A DNA stretch of 64,000 nt from Hippopus hippopus. Its lineage: Eukaryota > Mollusca > Bivalvia > Cardiida > Cardiidae. This document shows, piece after piece, positions 21,801 through 30,368 of this stretch. The first letter of the stretch is position 1. Each line of letters starts with the position of its first letter. The DNA lies in assembly GCA_946811185.2 (NCBI GenBank), contig OX328105.1, positions 33,297,394 to 33,361,393 on the forward strand, in the 5' to 3' direction. Position numbers and translations under genes: made by a program. The notes under the pieces are model-generated. The model searched no databases. It was not told the DNA's origin and worked only from the letters and a program-made list of their open reading frames with translations.

Positions 21801-22536
21801 GGGTGAATGTCTATAGGAAATAATGCTCTGAGCACACACCATAAAAAACATTTATCATCTTTATTTTGCATGTTAATAACACCCTCTGTTTTTGTTATTT
21901 TTGGAGGTGAAGGAAAGTAAGAACCAGCTCTTGTTGGATTAAATCTCACAGTGTGCAACTCTAAAATGATTACTCTAGAAAACATCCAACCACTACCCTG
22001 CATCTGAAATGTTGCCATGTTTTCTAAAATTCTTTCCACCATAGCGGCATAAATTTCATTTTCATCGGTTCCCTCTAAATTAATCATATATTCATAAGAA
22101 TAAAAAGGAGCCGTTACTATAATTGGGCCAGTATTAGTTTCTCTTCTCATGGTACATCTAAGAATTAACTTGACTTTTCTTCCACGATTATTTCTAAAAA
22201 GATCCGTCATACCTCGACGTGAACCTTCCAAAATCTCTCGTGGGCTTAAACCATCTATTCCATTTATTGTATATTGAGTCGTAAACTCACTTAAAGCAGA
22301 TGGACCATCTCTAATTTCAAACCTATGTAATGGAGGGTAATTTTGATTACATATTCAACAATTTCATCCAACGCTTGGTGAGTTTGATTTGGACCAACAT
22401 AATCGATTAACCTAAAATCAGTAAAGCTTCTTTGTAAAGGTTCCGGTATAACAGCGGCCGCTAACCGTCTGGCCCCAGAGTAAACATTAGAAGCAGCTCT
22501 TTTAGCTAGGTTTCCAATTCTATTAAAAAAACTCAT
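18873..22536 (-). pseudogene. Polinton protein-primed DNA polymerase B, disrupted
   Basis: Replicates the element in the family by protein-primed synthesis. The reading runs leftward in pieces. 22536-22291 is the start, beginning MSFFNRIGNLAK. The rest lies in segments at about 22231-21797, 21748-21380, 21353-21018 and 21088-19271, with the C-terminus at about 19259-18873. Visible motifs are YADFEAY (exonuclease I), NLSGYDSH, NKTDVLLLAD, DANNLYGWAMSQPLP, NNAVYGKTVEN and FTDTDSS (polymerase C, near 19389-19400). Breaks are a frameshift near 22322, a TAA at about 21797, a frameshift near 21370, a 26-T run frameshift at 21033-21058, a frameshift near 19315 and a TAG at 19110-19112. With six lesions it cannot encode a working enzyme. 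Confidence 0.93.
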
Positions 22537-22549
22537 TTTTATATAGTAA
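22534..22549 (-). promoter_or_regulatory. TATA-ATG start motif, PolB
   Basis: On the minus strand CTATATAAAAATG runs directly into the start codon. Confidence 0.55.
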
Positions 22550-22576
22550 AAAAAAATTAAGCTATTTCATTTCAAA

Positions 22577-22607
22577 AATTTTATTATGACTATATCATAA
22601 TAAAATT
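22577..22607. terminator. Perfect 13-bp hairpin at a gene 3' end
   Basis: AATTTTATTATGA and TCATAATAAAATT pair around a five-base loop. The stem overlaps the stop codon of the gene at 22606-22944. Terminator or RNA 3'-end function is inferred. Confidence 0.55.
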
Positions 22608-22944
22608 ACTGAATGCTAATCCTATATTTATTTTTCCAAACCTTTCCATTCCAGTTTAAAATTGTTTGAGGGCAATGTTCTATAAACTTACCTGCCTTGT
22701 AAATCGATGGAAAAGTTTTTATTTCCCCAGTTTCAACATTCTCTAAACTAACTTTTCTAGGATTTTTCATAATAGTTTTTAATCTATCATACCTAGGATC
22801 CTTATTCTTTTCTGGTTTAGGCGGCTCCTCTGGTAACAAACCATGTTCTTTTACCAACTTAACTAACTTCTTTTTATTCCAGTAAGAGCGAAATTTTATA
22901 TTATTTTCTTTAAGAATTTCTTTTAAATCTGAAATCTTTATCAT
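22606..22944 (-). CDS. Small SAP plus NUMOD-like DNA-binding protein
   Basis: An intact 112-residue ORF. Residues 1-35 (ISDLKEILKENNIKFRSYW with following lysines and leucines) have the two-helix spacing of a SAP DNA-binding motif. Residues 66-112 (VSLENVETGEIKTFPS, then AGKFIE and ILNWNGKVWKNKYRI) resemble a NUMOD1-type module. In that module a beta pair in the pattern V-x-N-x-x-T-G-E is followed by a helix-turn-helix; it is known from homing endonucleases and phage proteins. There is no nuclease domain. It sits just upstream of PolB on the same strand and starts at a TATAAAAAATG motif. A role in handling or regulating element DNA is an inference. Confidence 0.7.
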   Translation of the reverse strand: MIKISDLKEILKENNIKFRSYWNKKKLVKLVKEHGLLPEEPPKPEKNKDPRYDRLKTIMKNPRKVSLENVETGEIKTFPSIYKAGKFIEHCPQTILNWNGKVWKNKYRISIQ

Positions 22945-22956
22945 TTTTTATAAAAA
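22942..22956 (-). promoter_or_regulatory. TATA-ATG start motif, SAP/NUMOD-like gene
   Basis: TTTTATAAAAAATG on the minus strand ends in the start codon. Confidence 0.55.
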
Positions 22957-23033
22957 GAAAAATCTTAATACACCGTAATTTTATTTTTTAAAAAAATTGA
23001 TTTTAATTTAAGAAATTATGTAACATAATAAAA

Positions 23034-23823
23034 ATGGAATTAAAGAAAAGGAAGAACAGTGTATTTCAGTTTGGTATTCAACAAAACCGGAATTTTATCA
23101 CTTTACATCCATTTCTAAAGGAGTAGAAATATTAAAAATGGATGAAGAAACATTAAAAAGCTTAACACAGCGAGGAAAAAATGAATATGAAGGAAGAAAA
23201 ATATTTGCTGCATTTGAAGAGGAGGAATCTTATGATGCAAAAGGTAATAGAATAAAATATAAAGATAATATTCCATTTCTTGAGTTTCCTATATGGTTTG
23301 AATTTCCTAAGTGGTATTACCATAATCAATTACTTTATAGAATGGAACCCGATCCTTATTATTTTATTAGATTAGAAACTTATCTTTGTGAACAAATGAA
23401 AAAATATGAAGTTTGTAATGGAAAAAGTACTGGTTCAAAATTACAAATAAAATTTAAATTTATTTTGTATGAAGAGGACAATAAGGAAATTGAAACTACA
23501 TTTGATTCAAATTGGTGGTATATAGAAACCATAAATAGTGTGCGTAATAATAAGGGTAAAAATATGAGAGGAGTAGGTGAATATGGAAGATTTAAAGAAA
23601 TGATATTTGAAATTAATGAAAAGTATTTAGATTTCATTGAAAAAGAAAACGTAGAAAAAATTTTTTTAAAGTTACTTATCAATATAGAATTTATCCGAAA
23701 TAAACAATTGGTGAGTTTTTAGATGATTGTTGGTTGCCACCATATAATGAAAAAGGGGAATTAGACTTAGATCCTAATTCTGGTGTTTATATAAGAAGAC
23801 CATTTTATGGCGTTATTGGTTAA
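23034..23823 (+). pseudogene. Unrecognised Polinton gene on the plus strand, frameshifted
   Basis: No family is recognised. An ATG at 23034 follows an ATAATAAAAATG motif but leaves the main frame early. The main frame is open from about 23055 to 23722 and is rich in aromatic and charged residues, for example LEFPIWFEFPKWYYHNQLLY and SNWWYIETINSV. A second shift near 23710 leads to a terminal segment ending RRPFYGVIG before the stop at 23821-23823. The total would be about 260 residues. It has no signal peptide or membrane segment. It is the only plus-strand gene in the left half and converges on the capsid gene. It may be an accessory gene acquired by this lineage. Confidence 0.55.
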
Positions 23824-23830
23824 ACTGATT

Positions 23831-23859
23831 TATATTTAATTTCATTGAAATTAAATATA
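23831..23859. terminator. Near-perfect palindrome between convergent genes
   Basis: ATATTTAATTTCA and TGAAATTAAATAT pair around one base. It lies between the stop at 23823 (+) and the stop at 23876 (-) and could form a bidirectional 3'-end signal. Confidence 0.55.
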
Positions 23860-23875
23860 TTACATATTTTACGAC

Positions 23876-25152
23876 CTAATACGCTACACTCATTTTATTT
23901 CCATCAGACTGAAAGTTTATTAATCTATCAATAATGATAACAGCATATGCCAATGTGTCTATTGCTACACTTTCGTTAAAATTTGCCTTGATTTGGATAT
24001 CAGTAACGGAATATTTTAACCTTTCACTTTGTTTGGAAACATCAAACAAAAACAAAGGATAAAGTGTTTTATAATCCGATGGTGAAATGTTTGGGTTTGA
24101 TACCAACTCATCCATGTTATAAAACTTAGATCTAATTAACGCAGCATCACCATACGCTCTACTAAAATGGTGTTCAGGAAATGAAAGATTGTAGTCAACC
24201 GCGGGATATCTTGTAGAGTTTAACATAACATAAACATTTTTAACGTTTACATGATTAAATATGGATGGATTTTGCTCTTGGTTACCATTTTTATCAGTCT
24301 GAAAGCCAACAATGATAAAACGTGGCACCTCGGGAGATGATTTAACGGAAAGTCTCCAGGTAAAGGTTGTTGACTGTGGAACTGAGATAGAGTCGCACTC
24401 TATCATTCTATATCCAACCGGTAATTTTTCTTTTTTCTCAATAATTTTATAAAGTTCTAGCTTCTCCTTATCCGCGGGTAAAACGTGTGGCATAAACCAT
24501 GATATCTTATCCAACGTAATTCTACCAGCATCACCAATCGAAAGATTGCATCATCATCATCATCATTTCTCGTTAAGGTGAGAGTTTGCTTCATTCCATC
24601 CAAAACTTTATTATAGTCTTCACAAAAACCAAAAATGTGTTTTAATGGAACTCTGAAGCTAAATGTACCTTTTGGTTCGGAATCATTAATAATGTACTGT
24701 TTTCTTATATTCCAACCTGTGTTTTGCACAGCTACTCTAGGTAATGTATCCTTATACCACAATTGGTTTAACCCCTGTGATTTGGAAAAATCATCTGGAT
24801 ATTTTAACAACCCAAGCACTGTAGTAGCTTGACCAGGATATTGTATGGATTCAATCTCCTGGCCGGAAAGTTGATACCTAATATTTTTAAAAAGGTACAT
24901 AAGGGCGTTGTTTGTTAGAGAAACGTTGTCAGTATTTGTGTAAGCTGTTCCATTAGTCTTTGTTAAGCGACCTTTTATAAGTAAATAACTTTCACTAGGA
25001 TGTGTAAAAAGATCTTGGGTTTCAATGTCAATCCTAATATATCCTCCTGAACTGTTGAGTTGTGTACCTACGATTGGTTCATACTCAAAGTGTTCATACT
25101 CATCAATACTATCGTCTTTTAAAATTGGTTCGGTGATCTTTAAAATATTCAT
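23876..25152 (-). pseudogene. Polinton major capsid protein (double jelly-roll), one frameshift
   Basis: Forms the icosahedral shell in the family. The N-terminal frame (25152-24457) begins MNILKITEPILKDD and includes TFSFRVPLKHIFGFCEDY. The C-terminal frame (24514-23876) includes ISWFMPHVLPADKEKLELYK, PQSTTFTWRLSVK and NSTRYPAVDYNLSFPEHHFS. Together they span about 425 codons, the usual Polinton capsid size. One frameshift falls just after a run of five aspartate codons, at about 24515-24545. The two frames are otherwise open and conserved-looking, so the lesion may be recent or a sequencing indel. Identification rests on recognising the Polinton capsid pattern and on position; no fold search was run. 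Confidence 0.82.
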
Positions 25153-25191
25153 TTTTTATTATTATTATAATTTAAATTAAACTAATTTGAA

Positions 25192-25591
25192 TTATACTAC
25201 TTTAATACCAGACCCACTGTTTAATTTTTTAACTAAATCTTGAATAGCAATTGCACTTCCATCTGTTAAGGTGTTAATATTTTGTGTCTCTAATGTACTT
25301 TGTGTTGTAGGTGTAGCAGTATGTTTTTGTAAGATTTTTCGTGATTTTGGTGTCAAAGCTTTTTCAACTAACCTTTTTTCTGCGTCTACAGCAGCACTCT
25401 TTCCAGCCTGTAAAGCTTTTTTTGCTCCTTCTTTAGCAACACTTTTTCCCACATTGAAGGCAGAAGATGCAATTTGTTTAGCAGCACTACTAGTAAAAAG
25501 CTTCGTAAAAAAGTTAGCATGCTGTCAAAAATTCCAGCACCACCATATGAATACTTTCTTTTAAATCCATGGTTTTTGGGATTAACATTTT
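25192..25591 (-). pseudogene. Small basic virion-region protein, frameshifted
   Basis: The open C-terminal part (25452-25192, 86 residues) is lysine/alanine-rich: GAKKALQAGKSAAVDAEKR, then KALTPKSRKILQK and a threonine-rich tail. Upstream another frame reads HGFKRKYSYGGAGIFDS, joined after a shift near 25500-25510. Small basic proteins with a glycine-rich N-terminus beside the capsid gene are common in Polintons and are suspected minor virion or core proteins. Exact function is unknown. Starts and ends are approximate. Confidence 0.5.
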
Positions 25592-25592
25592 T

Positions 25593-26504
25593 TTATAGTT
25601 TAGACATTAATTTTTTATAATCTGTTGAATCTAAAACACCTTGTCTTTTTAAGTCATCACATACGCTAACAAGCTCGTTTCTTACACCTGTGTTACCAGC
25701 TGCTTTACTTGCCATCAAAGGTCTAGTCTTTCTATTAATGCATTAGGGTCACAACGAGTAACAATCCCGCTTCCTTCATAATCATCTTTGAAATCCCAAA
25801 TGCGCCTAAGTATAGTGTTCCATTTTTTACCTTTACTGCTTTTAGGATATTTACTTTTTGGGTCATTGCCACGATGGAGGGCATTGGTTTGCATCATTAA
25901 TTTTGCGTAATTGTTTAAATCATCACCAGTATAAATGTTTCTATCTGGATTTTTAGACGCAATTAACTCCCATAGACCAGGTGTGCCTTCATATTCCTCA
26001 TTTTCCACTACAATATTGTCATCAATGATGACAACTGGTTTGTTACCAATATAAAAGTTTCCATTTCTGTCATATAATCCGTACGTTGTATCAGCTTCAG
26101 ACTTAGTAGTAAACTCTCTTAAATACTTCTCTGCAATTGGCCCAATAAATTGCGTGTCTTCTTCTTCTCCTTTCCACCCTGACGCCACCCTCTCAATAGG
26201 TTGTTTTCCTTCTGACGAAAAAGCCTGTACAGATGGAAAAGCTGGTAACTTAATAGCTTGAGGTAAGTTTTTTATACCTTCTTTGATAGGTTTAAGTCCT
26301 TCTAATACCTCCTTTGTTGTAGTTTTTTTTTTTTTGTGTGTGTGTTTCTGTAATTGGTTTAAAAAACTTAGAAAGATCGGTTTGCAATTCTCGCTCACCT
26401 GTTTTCTCCGATAGTAGACTATCCCGGATATTCTTTTTTGTCTCAAGATACTCTTTTACAATTAAGTCTCTTTTTGCTGGATCAGTGATTTTCAAAAAAG
26501 ACAT
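25593..26504 (-). pseudogene. Conserved Polinton virion-region protein, frameshifted
   Basis: Begins MSFLKITDPAKRDLIVKEYL (26504). After a T-rich tract at about 26322-26334 the frame changes, and the main block runs to about 25715. That block includes FIGPIAEKYLREFTTKSEAD, FYIGNKPVVI, YEGTPGLWELI and YAKLMMQTNALHRGNDPKSK. A second shift near 25715 leads to a short helical tail ending LDSTDYKKLMSKL. The gene is conserved in Polintons next to the capsid gene, with no known enzymatic motif. A structural or assembly role is inferred from context. The N-terminal helices and repeated leucines suggest coiled-coil contacts. Confidence 0.6.
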
Positions 26505-26574
26505 TTTTTATTATTAGCATAATTTTTATCATAGTTTTTAACACATTTCACCGCTAACACAGCTAAAACTACAT

Positions 26575-27234
26575 CTACATGAAAAATTTATTTTTGGTCT
26601 GCTTATACTCCGAGGAACCGCTATGATTCTTTTCAACCAACTTCCCAAAGGACTCACGTGCTTCTTGCCTCCCTTTTTCCATCACTGTTTCTTCCGTTTC
26701 ACTCGACATTTTTTTCTTCATTTTTGTGCGAATTTCTTCTTTCATTGTTTTGTATTTTTCTAATTCTTCCAAAATTAGTTGAAACTCTTCATCAGTAACT
26801 TTATTATCACTCAAGGCTTTGGATATATGAGACGTTATAGTATTTAGCTTTGTACTTGCTATTGTCATTATCTGTTTATGTTTTTCTGCCTTTACTAAAG
26901 TTTCCTTAACTGCATACTTACCAATTAGGCTTAAAAATCCTGTAAAAATAGCTACACCTTCCAATGCTATAGCAACGGGAGCCGCTACTATTGTAGATAA
27001 AACACCTATACCACCGGCACCTGCACCCATTGTAATAACAATTAGAACTGTATCAACATCATCAACAATTTTTGCCGCTCTATAATATTTTTTACTTAAG
27101 GCTTCTCTTTTTGATCTTTCTCCTTCTAAAAAATTTTGGATTTCATTTATTTTTTGCAATCGATACCCTTGCCCTTCATCAATAGGTGGGGCAGAGGGTA
27201 AAACAGGATATACATTTTTTTCTTTCATCTCCAT
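26575..27234 (-). CDS. Conserved Polinton membrane-associated protein with PSAP motif
   Basis: An intact 219-residue ORF starting at TATAAAAAATGG. Residues 13-17 read PSAPP, a form of the PSAP late-domain motif that can recruit ESCRT-I in other viruses; that function here is only an inference. Residues 27-50 are a charged helix. Residues 62-105 are strongly hydrophobic (VLIVITMGAGAGGIGVLSTI, then VAIALEGVAIFTGFLSLIG) and could span a membrane twice as a hairpin. The C-terminal half is a long charged helix likely to form a coiled coil. Similar proteins are widespread in Polintons, function unknown. It is one of few unbroken genes here. Confidence 0.65.
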   Translation of the reverse strand: MEMKEKNVYPVLPSAPPIDEGQGYRLQKINEIQNFLEGERSKREALSKKYYRAAKIVDDVDTVLIVITMGAGAGGIGVLSTIVAAPVAIALEGVAIFTGFLSLIGKYAVKETLVKAEKHKQIMTIASTKLNTITSHISKALSDNKVTDEEFQLILEELEKYKTMKEEIRTKMKKKMSSETEETVMEKGRQEARESFGKLVEKNHSGSSEYKQTKNKFFM

Positions 27235-27246
27235 TTTTTATAAAAT
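27232..27246 (-). promoter_or_regulatory. TATA-ATG start motif, PSAP membrane protein
   Basis: Minus strand reads TTTTATAAAAAATGG at the start codon. Confidence 0.55.
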
Positions 27247-27252
27247 AAAAAA

Positions 27253-27627
27253 TTACATTAAATAATGTACTATACACAAAAGCTCGTTTTCCTCAATTTT
27301 TACAGTCTCACTCGAATTGTTTGTAATGGTAATTAGAATATCCTCAGCGTTTTCAAGGTTAACCTCATTTTGTAAACTACACCACTTAAATTTCAAAGAG
27401 TATGCTAACGCGGTTAAAACAACTCCTTTAGTTATCATAAACCCAAACCCTAATCGTATTGGTTTTACTTGCTTAGGATTAAGTGTAATTTCTTTTAGAC
27501 TAAACATTTTCCAATTGGCTGGATTTACTTTTTGAGATGGATGCTTTACACCATGCAATGGTTTCCAATGAATTGTTTTTGGTTGAGTAATCTTAGGTTT
27601 TACACCAAATTTATAAACACTCTTTTT
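27253..27627 (-). CDS. dUTPase-like protein, copy A
   Basis: An open frame of about 120 residues without a clear ATG; the first usable codons lie near a nine-A run at 27620-27630. Features are VKPIRLGFGFMITKGVVLTA in the middle and EDILITITNNSSETVKIEEN followed by LLCIVHYLM at the end. The last block has the alternating pattern of the final strands of trimeric dUTPases, where a valine/isoleucine strand and N-x-S/G turn are followed by a second strand entering a hydrophobic terminus. No complete catalytic motif set is visible. It has a diverged tandem copy just upstream. The fold assignment is tentative. Confidence 0.5.
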   Translation of the reverse strand, partial: KKSVYKFGVKPKITQPKTIHWKPLHGVKHPSQKVNPANWKMFSLKEITLNPKQVKPIRLGFGFMITKGVVLTALAYSLKFKWCSLQNEVNLENAEDILITITNNSSETVKIEENELLCIVHYLM

Positions 27628-27734
27628 TTTTAGATATAAGAAAATTTACTATTGTGAGACGTAATTTAATTTAATCATCACTTTTATCATCATTGTCATC
27701 ATTATAATCATTATCATCATATTCAACAAAAATG

Positions 27735-28086
27735 GTAGTTCATTTCATGTAATAGTAATCTCTTTCTCAGAATTATTTTTCATAGTTACCAGTATATCTT
27801 CTCTTGCGTTTGTTTCTTTTGAGATGTGGCCATAGTGGTATTTTACACCTTGTTAAACTAAATTACTATTTAGTAAAACTCTAATAGTACCACTTCTTCT
27901 TATAAACCCAAGACCAAGTTGCATTTTTACAATTTTCTTAGGTGGTAGTACTATTTTACCTTGTGAATATACTTCCCATACATCATCTACAATATTTTTA
28001 GGTGGATATTTTAAATTTGGAAAAGTAAACCACAATATTTCTTTCATATTTTCATTTTCTTGAAAAAATAAATTTCTACGTATCAT
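27735..28086 (-). pseudogene. dUTPase-like protein, copy B (diverged tandem duplicate)
   Basis: Begins at ATAAAAAAATG (28086). The open part (to 27853) includes LKYPPKNIVDDVW, KIVLPPKKIVKMQLGLGF and IRRSGTIRVLL. It corresponds to copy A, which has LKEITLNPKQVKPIRLGFGF at the same place. After a stop at 27853 another frame reads YHYGHISKETNAREDILVTM then an N-x-S turn, matching the end of copy A. The RSG tripeptide recalls dUTPase motif 2. It has a frameshift plus at least one stop, so it is inactive. Confidence 0.5.
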
Positions 28087-28108
28087 TTTTTTATTAGTAT
28101 TATTTTTT

Positions 28109-28531
28109 TTATAAAATAGCGCCTAATATAGGTATATTAGCAAATGGACTATTAGGTCCTAAAAGAAGTCCTTTTCTATCATAAAACTTTCCACCTTTTT
28201 TTTAAATAAAGTCCATCACCAACAGACTCTAATCCTTTACTGCGTGCAGGACCTAAATATAGTCCTTTTCCATCAGTTTCTATCCACAAACACATCCTCC
28301 TTTTTTAAGGTAAAGACCTTATCCCATTGCCTTTTGTACTCCTGATGAGGCTAATCCAGAAAGAGCACCAACACCTAACGCTGGTAAAACGGTTTTTGTG
28401 ATCAATGGCAAAGCTGTCACAGCCAACCCAGCCAACATTCCAAAAAAACCACCCTCAATTTTCATATTATGTTTTAGTTGTTTTACACTCATTCTAATCG
28501 TTATACCTTTACCGTTTCCATAGGCTTTGGC

Positions 28532-28576
<45 letters not shown>

Positions 28577-28719
28577 TGTGAATTGGTAATTGCTATAATA
28601 TCATTACCTTTTAAATCTTCATGACCTAAACGAATACTTACTGAACATCCAGCTTTAATAGCAGTTTGTAGCTTTTGTCCTTCTGATATGTTAACTTTAA
28701 CAGTCGTGTAACTCGTCAT
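28109..28719 (-). pseudogene. Glycine-rich Polinton virion-region protein with hydrophobic segment
   Basis: Starts MTSYTTVKVNISEGQKLQTA (28719) after TATATATAAAATG. A 39-T run at 28535-28573 (poly-lysine if read) separates this from SVKQLKHNMKIEGGFFGMLA and the hydrophobic stretch LAVTALPLITKTVLPALGV. A glycine/leucine/tyrosine-rich tail follows in shifted frames, with repeated GLYL and KKGG motifs, ending IPILGAIL. Proteins of this layout are common in Polintons; the amphipathic, hydrophobic middle suggests a minor virion protein that contacts membrane. At least three frame breaks are present, some in homopolymers. Confidence 0.6.
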
Positions 28720-28733
28720 TTTATATATAAAAA
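28717..28733 (-). promoter_or_regulatory. TATA-ATG start motif, glycine-rich protein
   Basis: Minus strand reads TTTTTATATATAAAATG at the start codon. Confidence 0.55.
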
Positions 28734-28744
28734 GATTTTTTTTT

Positions 28745-29502
28745 TTATCTCGCTTCTCTAATATGATTTTCACCTCTAAGATTTAGTAAAGTTCCATTTT
28801 GGTCTGTGATTGTTACCTTTAGGTTGTGTATTTTATTTATTGTTATTGGTAAGTATACTAAATTAACTGGCGACTCAATTATTTTGTACCCTGGAGAAAC
28901 ATTTGGAAAAAAAGAGTAAATCGTGTTTTGCGTTGAACCATTAACATAGCTTCCTGAGATAATATCAATGTTTACAAATAAACTGTTTAAACTGAGAATG
29001 TTTACAACATTCTCCGACTCATGAAATCCTTGTTCATATTTTGCGTTAGTAAATCTAGCACTTTAGAAATGGAGTTTGGATGGTTAAAATCTACTTGATA
29101 ACCATTTTCAATGGTAAGAACAGACTTTAGGATATTTGTGTTTGCAGAAATGTTAATGTAATATTCTTCATTGGATACATCATAGTGTCCTTTTTTTCTC
29201 ATTTCCTGGTGAATGGTATCATTAATGTCTACGAGGTCATAACTTCCTTCTGGTATTTTAATTTTAATCCACGAAGTGCCATTATCTGGTGAATAAATAA
29301 AACGGTTGTTTGTTGCATCAATGTTTGGAAAAGAGTAGTAAGTTTCAAGGTATACTAAAGCTATTTCATACTCTTTATCCTTTTCAAGCTGAATTGGTGG
29401 ATTAAACCTAGTTCTAAAGCTCGTTTTGTTGTCGCTTACTATAATTTGGAATGATGTTTTGTGGTCTGTATTTTTTACAATCTGTTTTAAAAGATCTTCC
29501 AT
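28745..29502 (-). pseudogene. Penton-like (minor capsid) protein, one frameshift
   Basis: N-terminal frame 29502-29002 has FQIIVSDNKTSFRTRFNPPI, LEKDKEYEIALVYLETYYSF and SWIKIKIPEGSYDL, a beta-rich pattern with a SYDL turn. A frameshift near 29015 leads to the C-terminal frame with NILSLNSLFVNIDIISGSYV, IYSFFPNVSPGYKI and LKVTITDQNG. The alternating hydrophobic pattern and conserved SGSYVNG and PGYKI blocks are those of the Polinton minor capsid protein, predicted to be a single jelly-roll penton. Its stop is only 25 bp from the next start, as expected for a compact virion-gene cluster. Confidence 0.72.
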
Positions 29503-29535
29503 TTTTTAGTAATAAGAAATATTATTTATACATAC

Positions 29536-29565
29536 GAAATATATTTTTTTACTAAAATATATTTC
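29536..29565. terminator. Perfect 12-bp hairpin between genes
   Basis: GAAATATATTTT and AAAATATATTTC pair around a six-base loop, between the end of the ORF at 29571 and the start of the penton-like gene. Confidence 0.5.
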
Positions 29566-29570
29566 TTTGT

Positions 29571-29816
29571 TTATATTTCAAAATACTCACAACTAATACT
29601 AAATAAACTTTCTAAACTTTCTCCTGGGGTATCTTGCGAATAACATATAGAAATTATATCAAGAAGTTCATTAAAATCATCATTTTCATCAAACCCTTCA
29701 TCATAATATTTCGTTTCTATAGTATTAATACTTAAATATATATCTACATAAAAATCATACAACAATTTCACACCTCTTTTTACATATTTAGTTGTCCTTG
29801 CTTTTAAAAACTCCAA
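29571..29816 (-). CDS. Small acidic hypothetical protein
   Basis: An open frame of 81 residues with a basic N-terminus (KARTTKYVKRG) and an acidic C-terminal half (YYDEGFDENDDFNELLDIIS). No family is recognised. The frame has no ATG; the base context AAATAATTGGAG suggests a lost start codon at 29816. It has no membrane segment. It lies in a block of unassigned small genes between the penton-like gene and the packaging ATPase. Confidence 0.4.
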   Translation of the reverse strand: MEFLKARTTKYVKRGVKLLYDFYVDIYLSINTIETKYYDEGFDENDDFNELLDIISICYSQDTPGESLESLFSISCEYFEI

Positions 29817-29891
29817 TTATTTTTTTAAATAATTTATTAATACACATACTAAATCATTTTTTTAAAAATAATTATAGTTTTTTATGCCTAT

Positions 29892-30020
29892 TCATTTTAA
29901 TAGCATTTTTAATTTTTGTATTGTAAAATTTTCCAAGTTTTCCTTTAATTTCTTCTCTAATTTTTCAATAATTAATTCACATACATGTGCATATCTTACT
30001 AAATCTTGTATATCAGCCAT
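29892..30020 (-). CDS. Very small helical protein (42 residues)
   Basis: ATG at 30020 after ATTAAAAAAATG. The peptide begins MADIQDLVRYAHVCELIIEK and continues as a leucine/lysine-rich helix to a TGA at 29892-29894. A coiled coil is likely and the function is unknown. Support is the shared start motif and the clean frame; it could be spurious. Confidence 0.35.
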   Translation of the reverse strand: MADIQDLVRYAHVCELIIEKLEKKLKENLENFTIQKLKMLLK

Positions 30021-30111
30021 TTTTTTAATAAGTAAAAATTTTTTTCTTAAGCCATTTTCAATTTTTTTTTACATTTTCATTATATTTCTTTTTTTAATAA
30101 TAATAGGAACC

Positions 30112-30312
30112 TCATTTTTTAATCAATTCTTCTAATTTTATAAAATACTCATCTGCTTTTTCTACCATTAAATATATCAACGTTTTCTTTCCAAGCCGAT
30201 TATAGCTTTTTATATTAAATGTTTTTGCTAGTTCTCTAACTTCTTGTAATGTTCAATCCCACAAGCCATCCATTAAAACCAAAAACTTATCTTTTGCTTC
30301 GTATATATCCAT
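30112..30312 (-). pseudogene. SAP/Rho_N-like small protein with internal TGA
   Basis: From ATG at 30312 the frame reads MDIYEAKDKFLVLMDGLWD and then a TGA at 30253-30255. It continues in frame as LQEVRELAKTFNIKSYNRLG with following lysines and LIYLM, ending at 30112. The second part has the L-x-x-L-A-x-x-x-I-x-x-Y-x-x-L-x-K spacing of SAP/Rho N-terminal modules, which bind nucleic acid. The single stop within an otherwise open frame suggests a recent loss. Confidence 0.45.
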
Positions 30313-30341
30313 TTATTTTATTTTCATAAAATAAAATAGAT
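30311..30341. terminator. 14-bp hairpin (one G-U pair) between genes
   Basis: ATTTATTTTATTTT and AAAATAAAATAGAT pair around CAT. It lies between the 169-residue gene end at 30369 and the start codon at 30312. Confidence 0.45.
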
Positions 30342-30368
30342 TCAATTTTTTTTTATATAAATCATAAA

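Noticed and set aside
18873..22536. Programmed frameshifting in the polymerase
   Set aside because: Lesions are many, in both directions and include point stops; decay is simpler.
28531..28773. A lysine-tailed protein ending in a poly-K run
   Set aside because: The run is a 39-base homopolymer inside a longer disrupted gene.
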